Origin: Spirosoma linguale DSM 74
Lineage (GTDB): Bacteria; Bacteroidota; Bacteroidia; Cytophagales; Spirosomataceae
Length of the DNA: 64,000 nucleotides
NCBI GenBank assembly: GCA_000024525.1
Contig: CP001769.1
Span: forward strand, 930,001 to 994,000
Direction: 5' to 3'
Part shown: positions 48,895 through 57,369 of the stretch, one piece after another
Position numbering within the stretch: position 1 is the stretch's first letter
Layout of the letters: the number at the start of each line of letters is the position of its first letter
The notes under the pieces: generated by a model
Databases searched by the model: none
Seen by the model: the letters and a program-made list of their open reading frames with translations, nothing else
Told to the model about the DNA's origin: nothing
Position numbers and translations under genes: made by a program

Positions 48895-50271
48895 TTAATT
48901 TCCTCCACTCAGGGTAGCGGCACTATTCTGGGTGGTGCCGAATATACGACAGCCGTGAAATTCAGGGTCAACGGTAATGTACACATCAGCAACAGATTTC
49001 TTAAACCAGTCGTCAATGGCCCGGTTCTTTTTGTTACTCAGTACAATTGCCTGCAATTTCTCGAAGTCTTTCGTGTAATCGGCCGTGTGCGGAGCAATCT
49101 TACTCTTATAGTACAATATTCGTACCGCACTCTTACCATCTTCAGTACGGTAAGGCAGGGGGACAGAAATAGCGCCAACTTTCATGGTGTCGAGCATCTG
49201 GAACAGCGCATATTCCATCGAGCCATCCATAGCCAGACGGCTGCTGCCCGACTGCCCATCGCGAAGGAGGCCACCGGCATCGGCGGTGTTTTTATCTTCC
49301 GAGTATTCTTTTGCGGCCTTATCAAACTTGAGCGAGTCAAGCTGAATCAGGGTACGCAGGCTATCCAGGTAATGCGTTGGACCTGATACATCCAGACGGT
49401 TGTAATCGGGCCGAAGCAGAATATGGCGGGCATGGTATTCAGCACCTCGGGTTTCAATAAGCTGAATCAGGTGAAGACCGAAATCCGATTCAACTACGTC
49501 AGATAGTTGATTAGGCTTCAGTTTAAGGGCGGCACCTTCAAAGGGAGCCACCATCATGCCACGTTTAGCAAACCCTAAATCGCCACCATTCTGCGCTGAA
49601 CCAACGTCTTCGGAGTTTTCTTTGGCAAGCTTGGCGAAATCTTCACCGGCTTCAACTCGCTTTTTCATGTCCAGCAGCCGTTGCCGCAACACCTCTTTTT
49701 GTTCTTTGGTTGGCTTGGCAAAACGCACAATTTGCCCTACTTCGACCTCAGCCGGAATGTATGGCAAACTGTCTTTAGGAATGCCGTCGTAGAACCGACG
49801 TACATCGCGAGGGGTTACCTTTACATCAGTCGTGATCTTTTGCTGCATTTTCTGGACAACCTTCTGGTCTTTTACCTGCGACCGAAGTTCGCTTTTCAGC
49901 ATCTCCAGGCTTTTACCGTAGGCTTCGACAATGTTTTTGTCTGACCCAAACTGCTGAACCATGTATTGCATCCGGGAGTCGAGTTCGCTGTCAACGATCT
50001 TATCGTCAACGACAACCGAGTCAATTTCGGCTTTAGCCAGCATCATTTTATTAATGACAAGGCTCTCCAGCAACTGGCATTTTTGTGGGGGCGTCTGGTT
50101 CTGGCCAACGTACGACTGGTACGCTTCTTCCAGATCAGACCGGAGCACATAGTAGTTATCGACTTTAGCGATGATTTTGTTCAGGCTAACGCCCTGGCCT
50201 TGCCCAAAGGCAGGCATGGTCAGGAACCAGCCTACCAAACCAAGGAGCACACTGCTTATTACTTTTTTCAT
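48895..50271 (-). CDS. Periplasmic SurA-like peptidyl-prolyl isomerase
   Basis: Outer-membrane-protein chaperone of 458 residues. A signal peptide (ending AFGQG) precedes a SurA_N-like helical domain (LNKIIAKVDNYYVLRSDLEEAYQSYV, then LVINKMMLAKAEIDSV) and two PpiC rotamase domains at about 175-270 and 280-385. The first is well conserved (FAKLAKENSEDVGSAQNGGDLGFAKRGMMVAPFEGAALKL); the second is degenerate. A second, larger PPIase gene lies directly upstream on the same strand, so the two may form an envelope-biogenesis operon. Confidence 0.93.
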   Translation of the reverse strand: MKKVISSVLLGLVGWFLTMPAFGQGQGVSLNKIIAKVDNYYVLRSDLEEAYQSYVGQNQTPPQKCQLLESLVINKMMLAKAEIDSVVVDDKIVDSELDSRMQYMVQQFGSDKNIVEAYGKSLEMLKSELRSQVKDQKVVQKMQQKITTDVKVTPRDVRRFYDGIPKDSLPYIPAEVEVGQIVRFAKPTKEQKEVLRQRLLDMKKRVEAGEDFAKLAKENSEDVGSAQNGGDLGFAKRGMMVAPFEGAALKLKPNQLSDVVESDFGLHLIQLIETRGAEYHARHILLRPDYNRLDVSGPTHYLDSLRTLIQLDSLKFDKAAKEYSEDKNTADAGGLLRDGQSGSSRLAMDGSMEYALFQMLDTMKVGAISVPLPYRTEDGKSAVRILYYKSKIAPHTADYTKDFEKLQAIVLSNKKNRAIDDWFKKSVADVYITVDPEFHGCRIFGTTQNSAATLSGGN

Positions 50272-50411
50272 GTTTTAAATATAAGCAGAGAATGGTTGCT
50301 ACTCTGCGTTTTAAGCATTTTTAAGACTGAAATCTATTGTGTTTACCGTCCGGATAAAGTTGTTCGGGGCGCAAAACCCTGACCTGGCTTTTCCGGGCAG
50401 TAACCCCAGAA

Positions 50412-52805
50412 TTATTTAACCAGCTTTCGAAGCTGATCTTCGTTGACTTTCACCGGGTACGTTTGCCGAAGCTGGGCCAGCCATTGCTTTTCGAGCGTTG
50501 CCTGGTATTCGTTAATGACAGCTCCCCGTGCTTCGTCGAAGGTTTTGGCGCGTGCTGGCTCAATCCGCTCAATCAGCACGGAAATCGCCTTGTTGTCGCG
50601 GTGAAGCGTGGTGGTGCCGGGTTTCCACTGACTGATGCCATCCAGAAGGGAATTTTCGCCCCGGGCAAAGAGGCCGGTAAGGATGGTAACCGGGCTTGTT
50701 TCGGACGGGCGAGCCAAGCCTTCGCTGCGGGCGGGATTAGTAGTGGCCGAATACTTACTGTTAAGTACCCTGGCAATGTCGTCTTTGGCATTGCTGAAGT
50801 ATTGAAACGATACATTTCGCTGAGCCTCTTTAACGGCTCCCGGCCGTACACCCTGAAAGTCCTTTTCCATGATGCGGCTCAAGGGGATGCCATTCTTCTG
50901 CAAATAACCAACTACCGAACGAATACGACCTGCCGAGACAGAGTCGGCTTCTGTGGCATCATGGGAGCCACTTACTTCAACGACATAGTCTGGGTTGGTG
51001 TTCATGACTACCAGTACATCGAAGAGCGATTCGCGGAGGGTTTCGCTGAGTGCTGTCTGATTTTTGGTAAACGTTACCGGGGCCGCTGAGCGCCGGAGTT
51101 GATAAGGGGGACGGCTGCTCAGCATGCTGACGGCCTGTTTTAGCAAGCTGTCATTCTGGGCGACTACCAGCGTGGCTCTGGCCCGCTCGGGAAAGCGATA
51201 TTTGTCTTTGTGCTGTTCGAAATATTGACGCTGCCCCGTCGAATCGACCATCGACCGCTCCCATACGTTCTGCTCCATAACCTGAGACAATAGAACACCG
51301 TCCCGAATTTCGGTTAACAAAGCCCGAAACTCAGGTGATTTTTTGTCCAGATTCATCTCCTCGGTGGCAATCAACTGATCCCCGATAAAACGGTCGAACA
51401 GCCGCTGCATCGCAATTGCCGACGAACCACCCAGTGTTTTTTCCATGGCCGGACTGCCCGAAGCCAGGGTCAGGGCCGGGTTTCGCTGTGGTTGCTGGCG
51501 CTGACGGACGTAGGCAAAGAACTGGTTTACCGTGTAAGGTTGTTTACCAATAGTGACCAGCGGTTTGTTTTGCAGTGGTGCCTCAAGTGGCTCAGTATAG
51601 CGCCACTGGCCGCGGAGGAGATTGCTGTCTGCTTTGGCAATTGCAATCGCCAGAAGTGGCTGGTCGGTCTGGACGGGATACTCTTTTTGCAGTCGCTGGA
51701 CCGTAACTTGTCGGAGCATATCGGCGCGGCTATCGGTTGTAACCCGTTGCCGCAGTGAAGGTGCCAGCGTTGTAAACGATTCCAGCCCTTTGCGCTCGAT
51801 GAGTTTGATGATATGCCAGCCGTAATTGGTTTTTACGGGTTTTGAGTAATCGCCGGGTTTGCTGAGGGCAAAAGCGGCATCTTCAAAAGCGGGCACCCAC
51901 CGGCCCGGTTCAAATGGGGGTAAAACACCGCCATTAGCTTTGGACGTCGCATCGTCTGATACCAGCCGACAAACCTGCTCAAAAGACTCGCCACGCTGCA
52001 ATTGGGCGTACACTTTGTTGATCCGTTCCTGGGCGGCTTTCTGCCCGGCTTCGTCGGCTGCGGGGCTCATGCGTACCAGAATATGCGCCACACGCACACG
52101 TCCCCGGCTCGGCCGACGGTTGTTTACTTTAAGAATGTGATAGCCGAATCGCGTACGAACAGGCATGGAGATTCCATTTACGGGGGTTGTGTAAGCGGCT
52201 GTTTCCAGCGGATAAACATTCTCGAAAGCCGCTATGTATCCTAAACTACCTCCATTTTGAGCCGTCTTTACATCCTTCGAATTCTCCCGCGCCAGTTTGG
52301 TGAAATCTGTTCCCTCTAACGCCTGTTTACGGAGCGACATAATTGTCTGATAGGCTACCAGTGTATCGCTGGGCTGGGCATATTCCGAAACGGGAATGAA
52401 AATGTGAGATGCATTGACATCTTCCTGCATACGCTGGTAAGCTTCAGCCGCCAGCGACTCTACCAGTACTTTGTCGGTTAAATAGGACTGCGCCAGTTGT
52501 TTGCGGTAGGTATTCATCTCCTCCCTAAACGCTTCTGTTGTGTCGCGGCCTTCCGACTCGGCCGCCAGTACTTTCAGCTTCAGGTTCGTGTAGAGATCAA
52601 AGTAATTTTTGACGTCGGTGCGTTGGGCTGAGTCGGCCGAAAGCTGATTTTTGGTAAACGACTGAAAGAAATCGTCGGTTGTAAACGCTTTATTGCCCAG
52701 CGTCAGAATAACGGGTTCCGGTGGTGTTTGCTGAACGACCGGAGCGGCTGTTTTACAGGCTGTTACAAAAAGAGCCAATAAGATGCCGCCTGTGAAATGG
52801 CGCAT
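50412..52805 (-). CDS. Lipoprotein PPIase with two PpiC domains and an OmpA-like segment
   Basis: The ATG at 52805 is chosen because it starts a lipoprotein signal (HFTGGILLALFVTACK); the longer frame to 52889 is rejected. The protein has about 797 residues. PpiC domains occur at about 110-215 (FTKLARENSKDVKTAQNGGSLGYIAAFENVYPLE, in parts) and 225-340 (RVRVAHILVRMSP, FEQVCRLVSDDATSKANGGVLPPFEPGRWVP, in parts). Around residues 600-670 the text YVVEVSGSHDATEADSVSAGRIRSVVGYL ... GIPLSRI ... QRNVSFQYF (in parts) resembles an OmpA peptidoglycan-binding fold, though the canonical Asp/Arg pair is only partly kept. A last helical segment resembles a SurA C-terminal region. Confidence 0.88.
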   Translation of the reverse strand: MRHFTGGILLALFVTACKTAAPVVQQTPPEPVILTLGNKAFTTDDFFQSFTKNQLSADSAQRTDVKNYFDLYTNLKLKVLAAESEGRDTTEAFREEMNTYRKQLAQSYLTDKVLVESLAAEAYQRMQEDVNASHIFIPVSEYAQPSDTLVAYQTIMSLRKQALEGTDFTKLARENSKDVKTAQNGGSLGYIAAFENVYPLETAAYTTPVNGISMPVRTRFGYHILKVNNRRPSRGRVRVAHILVRMSPAADEAGQKAAQERINKVYAQLQRGESFEQVCRLVSDDATSKANGGVLPPFEPGRWVPAFEDAAFALSKPGDYSKPVKTNYGWHIIKLIERKGLESFTTLAPSLRQRVTTDSRADMLRQVTVQRLQKEYPVQTDQPLLAIAIAKADSNLLRGQWRYTEPLEAPLQNKPLVTIGKQPYTVNQFFAYVRQRQQPQRNPALTLASGSPAMEKTLGGSSAIAMQRLFDRFIGDQLIATEEMNLDKKSPEFRALLTEIRDGVLLSQVMEQNVWERSMVDSTGQRQYFEQHKDKYRFPERARATLVVAQNDSLLKQAVSMLSSRPPYQLRRSAAPVTFTKNQTALSETLRESLFDVLVVMNTNPDYVVEVSGSHDATEADSVSAGRIRSVVGYLQKNGIPLSRIMEKDFQGVRPGAVKEAQRNVSFQYFSNAKDDIARVLNSKYSATTNPARSEGLARPSETSPVTILTGLFARGENSLLDGISQWKPGTTTLHRDNKAISVLIERIEPARAKTFDEARGAVINEYQATLEKQWLAQLRQTYPVKVNEDQLRKLVK

Positions 52806-52897
52806 AGCGTCTCTAATAGGTGATTTTAAACGTATTGGTAAAACAGATACGGCAGAAAAAACATTCGATATGTATACCCAACGTTGCATAAGCTACC

Positions 52898-53599
52898 TTA
52901 TTGGTGTACGGGCTGGATTTTCACGGCTTTAAGGGTAATGTCATAGTCGAGCCGGTAATCGAATGAATCCTTCAGGTTCTGTCCCGTAAAGATGGCGGGT
53001 ACCCGGATAAATTGCTGTTTTTTCTTTCGGACATCGGCTTCCCGCAGTTCTACACTGCTTTGACCCAGCAGATCGTCTTCATCGAGTTTGTCCAGCAACT
53101 GAAGCCCGACGCCCGTGGCCACCAGCCCGGCAGAAACGTATTTTAAAGGTGTTAGCAGTTCCGTAGCGGTGAGCAACAAGCCGGCGGGTAGAGCAATTAT
53201 ATTATGGATCTTCTGAATTTTTGCCATCGTTTGCCGAGCCTGGCTGTAGTCGTCCACCTCGATCAGCACCAGTGAAGCTACGATCCGACCGTTTCGGGGG
53301 AGGGTCAGGCGAATTGGTTTTGCCGGGTTATGCTCGCCCGAAGGTGCCGCCTGCAAGTCCAGTTGCTGGTCTTTCTGGATGGTTTCTACGCCCCAGCCGC
53401 CGTTCACAACGGCAACCGCTTTGTTGGCTGCGTCGTAGCTGGTCAGCGAATACGCCATCATGAGCTCATCCCGGCGCGTTATCGTCTCTTCCAGATTTAC
53501 GGCTTTAACCGATCGGGGGCTTAACTCCGCCGTGAGCACCGGCTGGCGCACGCAGGCAGTTGTCTGAATCAGGATGAAAAGAATAAAAATAATTCTCAT
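52898..53599 (-). CDS. Lipoprotein of unknown function
   Basis: The ATG at 53599 begins MRIIFILFILIQTTACVRQP, a lipobox with Cys at residue 16; the longer frame would overlap the next gene and hide it. The protein has 233 residues with a central hydrophobic stretch (IIALPAGLLLTATELLTPLKYVSAGLVATGVGLQLL) that may insert in a membrane. The end contains FTGQNLKDSFDYRLDYDITLKAVKI. I do not recognise a family. It lies 92 bases upstream of the PPIase lipoprotein start on the same strand and may be co-transcribed with it. Confidence 0.7.
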   Translation of the reverse strand: MRIIFILFILIQTTACVRQPVLTAELSPRSVKAVNLEETITRRDELMMAYSLTSYDAANKAVAVVNGGWGVETIQKDQQLDLQAAPSGEHNPAKPIRLTLPRNGRIVASLVLIEVDDYSQARQTMAKIQKIHNIIALPAGLLLTATELLTPLKYVSAGLVATGVGLQLLDKLDEDDLLGQSSVELREADVRKKKQQFIRVPAIFTGQNLKDSFDYRLDYDITLKAVKIQPVHQ

Positions 53600-53630
53600 G
53601 ATTCTTTTTTGAGATAGAAATCCGTTCAGT

Positions 53631-53969
53631 TTAGGCAGCAACTTCTTCAATTACAGACTCGCCCGAAGATTGATCACCACTGGTCCATTGCCACTGCTCG
53701 TGCAGACGAATCCGACCGTCGGGCAGCATTTCGGGAGTAGAGAGGCATTTGCCCGTCATTAATTCGCCCTCTTTATTGACGTGTTCGTAACGCATATCGA
53801 GGCTGTTGTCTGGTTGAACAACCGCAATCAGAAAGCCTTTTACAATGCTTCCACCGGCATACTCGGCCCAGACAAGTTTATCCTGCTGGTGGTAATGGAA
53901 AAGCGTTTCACTACTTACTTCGCCATTGTCGGTGTTCGTTACAGAGCGGAAGGTTTTGTTGTTGTACAT
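53631..53969 (-). CDS. Small conserved cytoplasmic protein (frequently mislabelled N-acetylglutamate synthase)
   Basis: Protein of 112 residues with the pattern FHYHQQDKLVWAEYAGGSIVKGFLIA and MRYEHVNKEGELMTGKC, then LHEQWQWTSGD and SGESVIEE. It is a compact all-beta domain found in many bacteria, which I recall carrying the name N-acetylglutamate synthase. No GNAT acetyl-CoA motif is visible, so that name is not supported. It stands 31 bases upstream of the lipoprotein start, same strand. Confidence 0.75.
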   Translation of the reverse strand: MYNNKTFRSVTNTDNGEVSSETLFHYHQQDKLVWAEYAGGSIVKGFLIAVVQPDNSLDMRYEHVNKEGELMTGKCLSTPEMLPDGRIRLHEQWQWTSGDQSSGESVIEEVAA

Positions 53970-54120
53970 CTGGACCGGGATTTTTGGGATTTAAATGATT
54001 TTCAAGATTATCGCAGAGCGAAGAACGTCATCTGAATTCTAGCTTAAAACGTAAGTTTTCATCAGAATTAATGGTTTTTGCTGGCTTAGTCAGTTCTTGT
54101 GCAGTAATCTTGTTTAATCC

Positions 54121-55182
54121 TTAAAATCCAGTAGAAATCCCGGTCAGAGGCTCCTGTTGGCTTAGGCAATGGAAACTACCCAGGCCCCAAACGATGTCTG
54201 TTGAGTCGATGCCGATGATTTTACGGTCTGGGAAGCATGTGTCGATAATGTCCAGTGCCTGCTGATCCTTGTCACACCGGAACGTAGGTACGATGACGGC
54301 TCCGTTCGTGATCAGGAAATTGGCGTAGGAGGCCGGAAGCCGCAGTCCATCGCTCTCAACCGGGTCTGGCATTGGTAGCTCGACGATGTTCAGTTGCTTG
54401 CCGTTCAGCAAGCGCATCTGCTTGAGTTCGTGGTGGATTTCCTGAAGGAATGGGTAGTTCGCGTCGTTTTTATTCGGCTCATAGGCGGCAACGACGGTGT
54501 CTTCGTTCACAAACCGAACTGTATCATCGATGTGCCCATCGGTATCGTCGCCAACGATGCCTTCCTCTACCCAAAGTACCTGCTGTACGCCGTAATAATC
54601 GCAGAGGTATTGCTCAATCTTTTCCTGTGTCAGATGGGCGTTCCGGTTTTGGTTTAACAAACAGGCGCGGCTGGTCAATACCGTGCCCGCTCCATTAAAC
54701 TCCACCGATCCGCCCTCCATAATAATGCCGGGTGTAACATACTCCAATCCCCGGTAATGCGCAATTTCCACCGGAATCAGGTCGTCTCGGTCATAAGGAG
54801 GATATTTGCCGCCCCAGGCATTATAGCCCCAGTTGACGATCATCCGTTCGTTCTTTTCCGGATTGATCAGAAAAGCCGGGCCGTGGTCGCGGCACCACGA
54901 ATCGTTGGTGGAGTGGGGTAGGAGCGTGATACGGCTCATATCGGCACCGGCCGCTAACAGCCGTAGTTTGGCTGCCTGAATGACAATATCATTGTGGGCA
55001 TTGATGCACACCTGCTCACTTTCGGCAATGGCTTTGATAAAATCGATATAGGCGGGGAACATCAGCTCCTGCCGCTCTTTGGTCCAGGAAGCTTCGGTAT
55101 GGGGCCAGCTAAGCCAGGTGGCTACGTGCGGATGCCATTCGGCGGGAAAGAAAAAGCCCTCACGGGCGGGAATGCGCGACAT
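54121..55182 (-). CDS. aguA: Agmatine deiminase (peptidylarginine-deiminase-like)
   Basis: Hydrolyses agmatine to N-carbamoylputrescine and ammonia in polyamine synthesis. Start ATG 55182 gives SRIPAREGFFFPAEWHPH; the longer frame would run through the dispersed repeat. The protein has 353 residues. Guanidine-modifying superfamily motifs are TWLSWPHTEASW, NDSWCRDHGPAFLI, EGGSVEFNGAGTVL, VGDDTDGHIDDTVRF, and the nucleophile Cys in LGSFHCLSQQEP near the C terminus. No N-carbamoylputrescine amidase gene is adjacent in this window; many Bacteroidota have it beside aguA. Confidence 0.93.
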   Translation of the reverse strand: MSRIPAREGFFFPAEWHPHVATWLSWPHTEASWTKERQELMFPAYIDFIKAIAESEQVCINAHNDIVIQAAKLRLLAAGADMSRITLLPHSTNDSWCRDHGPAFLINPEKNERMIVNWGYNAWGGKYPPYDRDDLIPVEIAHYRGLEYVTPGIIMEGGSVEFNGAGTVLTSRACLLNQNRNAHLTQEKIEQYLCDYYGVQQVLWVEEGIVGDDTDGHIDDTVRFVNEDTVVAAYEPNKNDANYPFLQEIHHELKQMRLLNGKQLNIVELPMPDPVESDGLRLPASYANFLITNGAVIVPTFRCDKDQQALDIIDTCFPDRKIIGIDSTDIVWGLGSFHCLSQQEPLTGISTGF

Positions 55183-55187
55183 GGATA

Positions 55188-55240
55188 AAAATGATGAATG
55201 CAGGCGGAGCCGCCCGCTCGGTGATAAATTAAGAAAATCG
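55188..55240 (-). repeat. Dispersed GC-rich repeat upstream of the agmatine deiminase gene (copy B)
   Basis: Matches the element at 48756-48810: TGATGAAT, then GGAGCCGCCCGCTCGGTGATAAA. On the minus strand it contains a short hairpin GGGCGG-CT-CCGCC and ends a few bases before the start codon. Confidence 0.65.
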
Positions 55241-55302
55241 GATAAGTCGGTTTGACGCAATTGATTCTCCAGTCTAAAAGTACGACTTGTAGCTAAATCC
55301 TG

Positions 55303-55980
55303 TTACGAAATCAACGCTCGAACAGCATCTACGGTTAATTCCGTAAAGTCATCAACAACCAGCGAAGCACCCGTATCGGCCAGTTCGTCGCGGGTATGAG
55401 TGGTGGCGATAGCGATTACCTTCATACCCGCCCGAAGTCCCGCTTCAACACCGGCGAAGGCATCCTCAAAGACAACGCAATGCAAAGGTGTGGCACCAAC
55501 GCGATTAGCAGCGGTGAGGTAGATTTCGGGGTCGGGTTTGCCGTGCTGAATCATGCTGGCATCGACAACAGCGTCGAAATAGGGGCGGAGCGGAAGGCCA
55601 TCCAGGGTGAACGTAACATTACTTTGCGGGGCCGATGTACCGACGGCCAGCTTAAATCCCTCGCTTTGCAAAGCCCTTAAAAAAGGCAGCAGGGCCGGAG
55701 CGGGTTGAAGGTGAGACCGGTACAAGTCGCGGTAGATCGACTCCTTTTCTTCAGTAAGTACAATCAGTTCGCCGGGCGTAATGGGGCGTTGAAAAACATA
55801 CGCCATTGCATCGGCCGATACCCGTCCATTTATGTTGTCAACGTACTGTTCCCGGGTAAGTGGTCGGTTGTGTTTCTGGGCGAATTGCAACCAGGCATTG
55901 ATATGAAAATCCGTATTGTCGATCAAAACGCCGTCCATATCAAACAGAGCGGCTAAAACTGGAGGAGTCGTTTCGGGCAT
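55303..55980 (-). CDS. HAD-family phosphatase / beta-phosphoglucomutase-like protein
   Basis: The protein has 225 residues of HAD subfamily IA. Motif I is LFDMDGVLIDNTDFH (nucleophile and acid Asp), motif II LAVGTSAPQSNV, Lys in MIQHGKPDPEIYL, and motif III CVVFEDAFAGVEAGLRAGMKVIAI. A helical cap domain sits between motifs I and II. By these motifs it resembles beta-phosphoglucomutase and small sugar-phosphate phosphatases, which cannot be separated by sequence alone. Cytoplasmic. Confidence 0.92.
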   Translation of the reverse strand: MPETTPPVLAALFDMDGVLIDNTDFHINAWLQFAQKHNRPLTREQYVDNINGRVSADAMAYVFQRPITPGELIVLTEEKESIYRDLYRSHLQPAPALLPFLRALQSEGFKLAVGTSAPQSNVTFTLDGLPLRPYFDAVVDASMIQHGKPDPEIYLTAANRVGATPLHCVVFEDAFAGVEAGLRAGMKVIAIATTHTRDELADTGASLVVDDFTELTVDAVRALIS

Positions 55981-56084
55981 GTGTAGAGACGCAACCGCAC
56001 CGGCGGCCCGGCCTTTGCGTCTGATTTAGTAGAAAAAGGTTGCTGCTACCAATAAACAGCCTTACAAAGAAAGCAGATTGCAGC

Positions 56085-56348
56085 CTAAACCGTATCGTCG
56101 GCGGATGGAGTTGATTCGTTTTCGGGTACAACATCACCTGCCAGAATAGCGGCTTCGTGCAGTAGTTCAGTTGCTACCAGCTCATCCGTTACATCTTCAA
56201 TTCGCTCGTCGAACGCGTCGAGGCTTTCGTCAACAGCTACGGAAGGGGATTTCATGCCCAGCAACAACCGCCCAACGTAGAGTAAACTAAGCGAAAAACG
56301 TAATTCAGGAAGGACCGGGCTATGGCGGGTTACGGGTTCAGGTTGCAT
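56085..56348 (-). CDS. Small acidic hypothetical protein (87 residues)
   Basis: Begins MQPEPVTRHSPVLPELRFSL, has a mid-chain amphipathic stretch (LSLLYVGRLLLGMKSP) and an acidic helical C-terminal half (VDESLDAFDERIEDVTDELVATELLHEA). Composition is protein-like and unlike the surrounding shadow frames. No family is recognised. It is 104 bases upstream of the HAD gene, same strand. Confidence 0.55.
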   Translation of the reverse strand: MQPEPVTRHSPVLPELRFSLSLLYVGRLLLGMKSPSVAVDESLDAFDERIEDVTDELVATELLHEAAILAGDVVPENESTPSADDTV

Positions 56349-56420
56349 ATAACGTGAACAACCTTCGAGGGCCGTTAGGTTCTATAAAACGTAGCACGGA
56401 CTTTGTAATGTAGCATGGAT

Positions 56421-56487
56421 TTTAGTCCGTGTAGCCGTCAGGCTAAAAAAAGGGTTGCTGGCTAGCCTGACGGCTACACGGACTAAA
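56421..56487. repeat. Extragenic palindrome
   Basis: Arms 56421-56445 and 56463-56487 are perfectly complementary over 25 bp with a 17-base loop. It lies in the gap between the DUF1080 gene and the small acidic gene (56349-56503), which otherwise holds only flanking partial repeats (GTAGCACGGACTTTGTAATG on the left, CAGTACGTTTTTACAAAGTC on the right). Confidence 0.9.
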
Positions 56488-56503
56488 GATCCGCAGTACG
56501 TTT

Positions 56504-57226
56504 TTACAAAGTCTTGATCTTCAGATTTCTAAAGTAGATGGGCGCACCGGCATGTTTGCCCTGGAGACCGATGTAGCCGCGAAGCGGTAGTTCGGCGGGG
56601 GCTTTGCTGAGCCAGGACGGCACTTCTGAACCATCGGGATTGGTCTTTGCTGATGTGAATTTCGACAGGTCGATGGTATTCACCAACTGGTTGTTGAGTA
56701 CCACATAGATCATCTTGCCCTGACAGGTAATGGTGTACCGGTTCCACTCGTCGGGCTTTTTAACGACCTGCTGCTTAACAGCGGCCTGATGCCCAAAAAA
56801 CGCGCCACACTGCCAGTTTGTGGGCGAATCGGCCCATTTTTTGGCGTAATCGTCAGCAATCTGAATCTCTACTGAGTTGGGAATCCAGTTGGTTGTATCG
56901 CTGGCATGAACTACAACGCCACTATTCGTGCCATCGGCGGTTTTAAAAAGCAGATCCAGCACAAAATCGTCGTAAGGAATGGCCGTCCAGATGGCTTTGT
57001 CGGCCGTAGCGGTCAGAACGCCCCCGTCATCAAAGCTCCAGATACCCTTTGGGAAGCCCGCATCAGACAGGTCACTGGCGAAGAGCGGTTTCCAACCCGC
57101 ACCGCTTGAGTTCGGGTGTCCTTTAGGTGGGGTAATGGGGGGTGCCGTTGTGGACGATGAGGTTTGGGCAAACAGATGAAGCGAATAGGTCAGCAATAAG
57201 CCGGTAAGTAGAGCGAGTTTTTTCAT
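56504..57226 (-). CDS. Secreted DUF1080 (3-keto-disaccharide hydrolase/LamG-like) protein
   Basis: The ATG at 57226 opens a signal peptide (MKKLALLTGLLLTYSLHLFAQ). The protein has 240 residues: Thr/Pro-rich linker, then a jelly-roll DUF1080 domain. Family blocks are GWKPLFASDLSDAGFPKGIWSFDDGGVL, FVLDLLFKTADGTNSGVVVHASD, NSVEIQIADDY, and the end LPLRGYIGLQGKHAGAPIYFRNLKIK. Some members cleave 3-keto-glycosides; most are unassigned. It lies alone after mnmA on the same strand, separated by a hairpin. Confidence 0.93.
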   Translation of the reverse strand: MKKLALLTGLLLTYSLHLFAQTSSSTTAPPITPPKGHPNSSGAGWKPLFASDLSDAGFPKGIWSFDDGGVLTATADKAIWTAIPYDDFVLDLLFKTADGTNSGVVVHASDTTNWIPNSVEIQIADDYAKKWADSPTNWQCGAFFGHQAAVKQQVVKKPDEWNRYTITCQGKMIYVVLNNQLVNTIDLSKFTSAKTNPDGSEVPSWLSKAPAELPLRGYIGLQGKHAGAPIYFRNLKIKTL

Positions 57227-57298
57227 GGAGGGGCTTTGTTGATAGAGACTATTCACAAAGAAACGCTTTTATTTTTAATGGAGAAGCCTGTTTAAAGC

Positions 57299-57348
57299 AG
57301 TAGGGCGTGTGCAGAACTTCCCGGAAGTTATTCTGTACACGCCCTACT
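57299..57348 (-). terminator. Stem-loop downstream of mnmA
   Basis: AGTAGGGCGTGTGCAGAACTTCC and its near complement at 57323-57348 form a strong hairpin with small internal differences. It lies 21 bases past the mnmA stop. Confidence 0.65.
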
Positions 57349-57369
57349 AACGCGTTCAACTAAAGTGCA

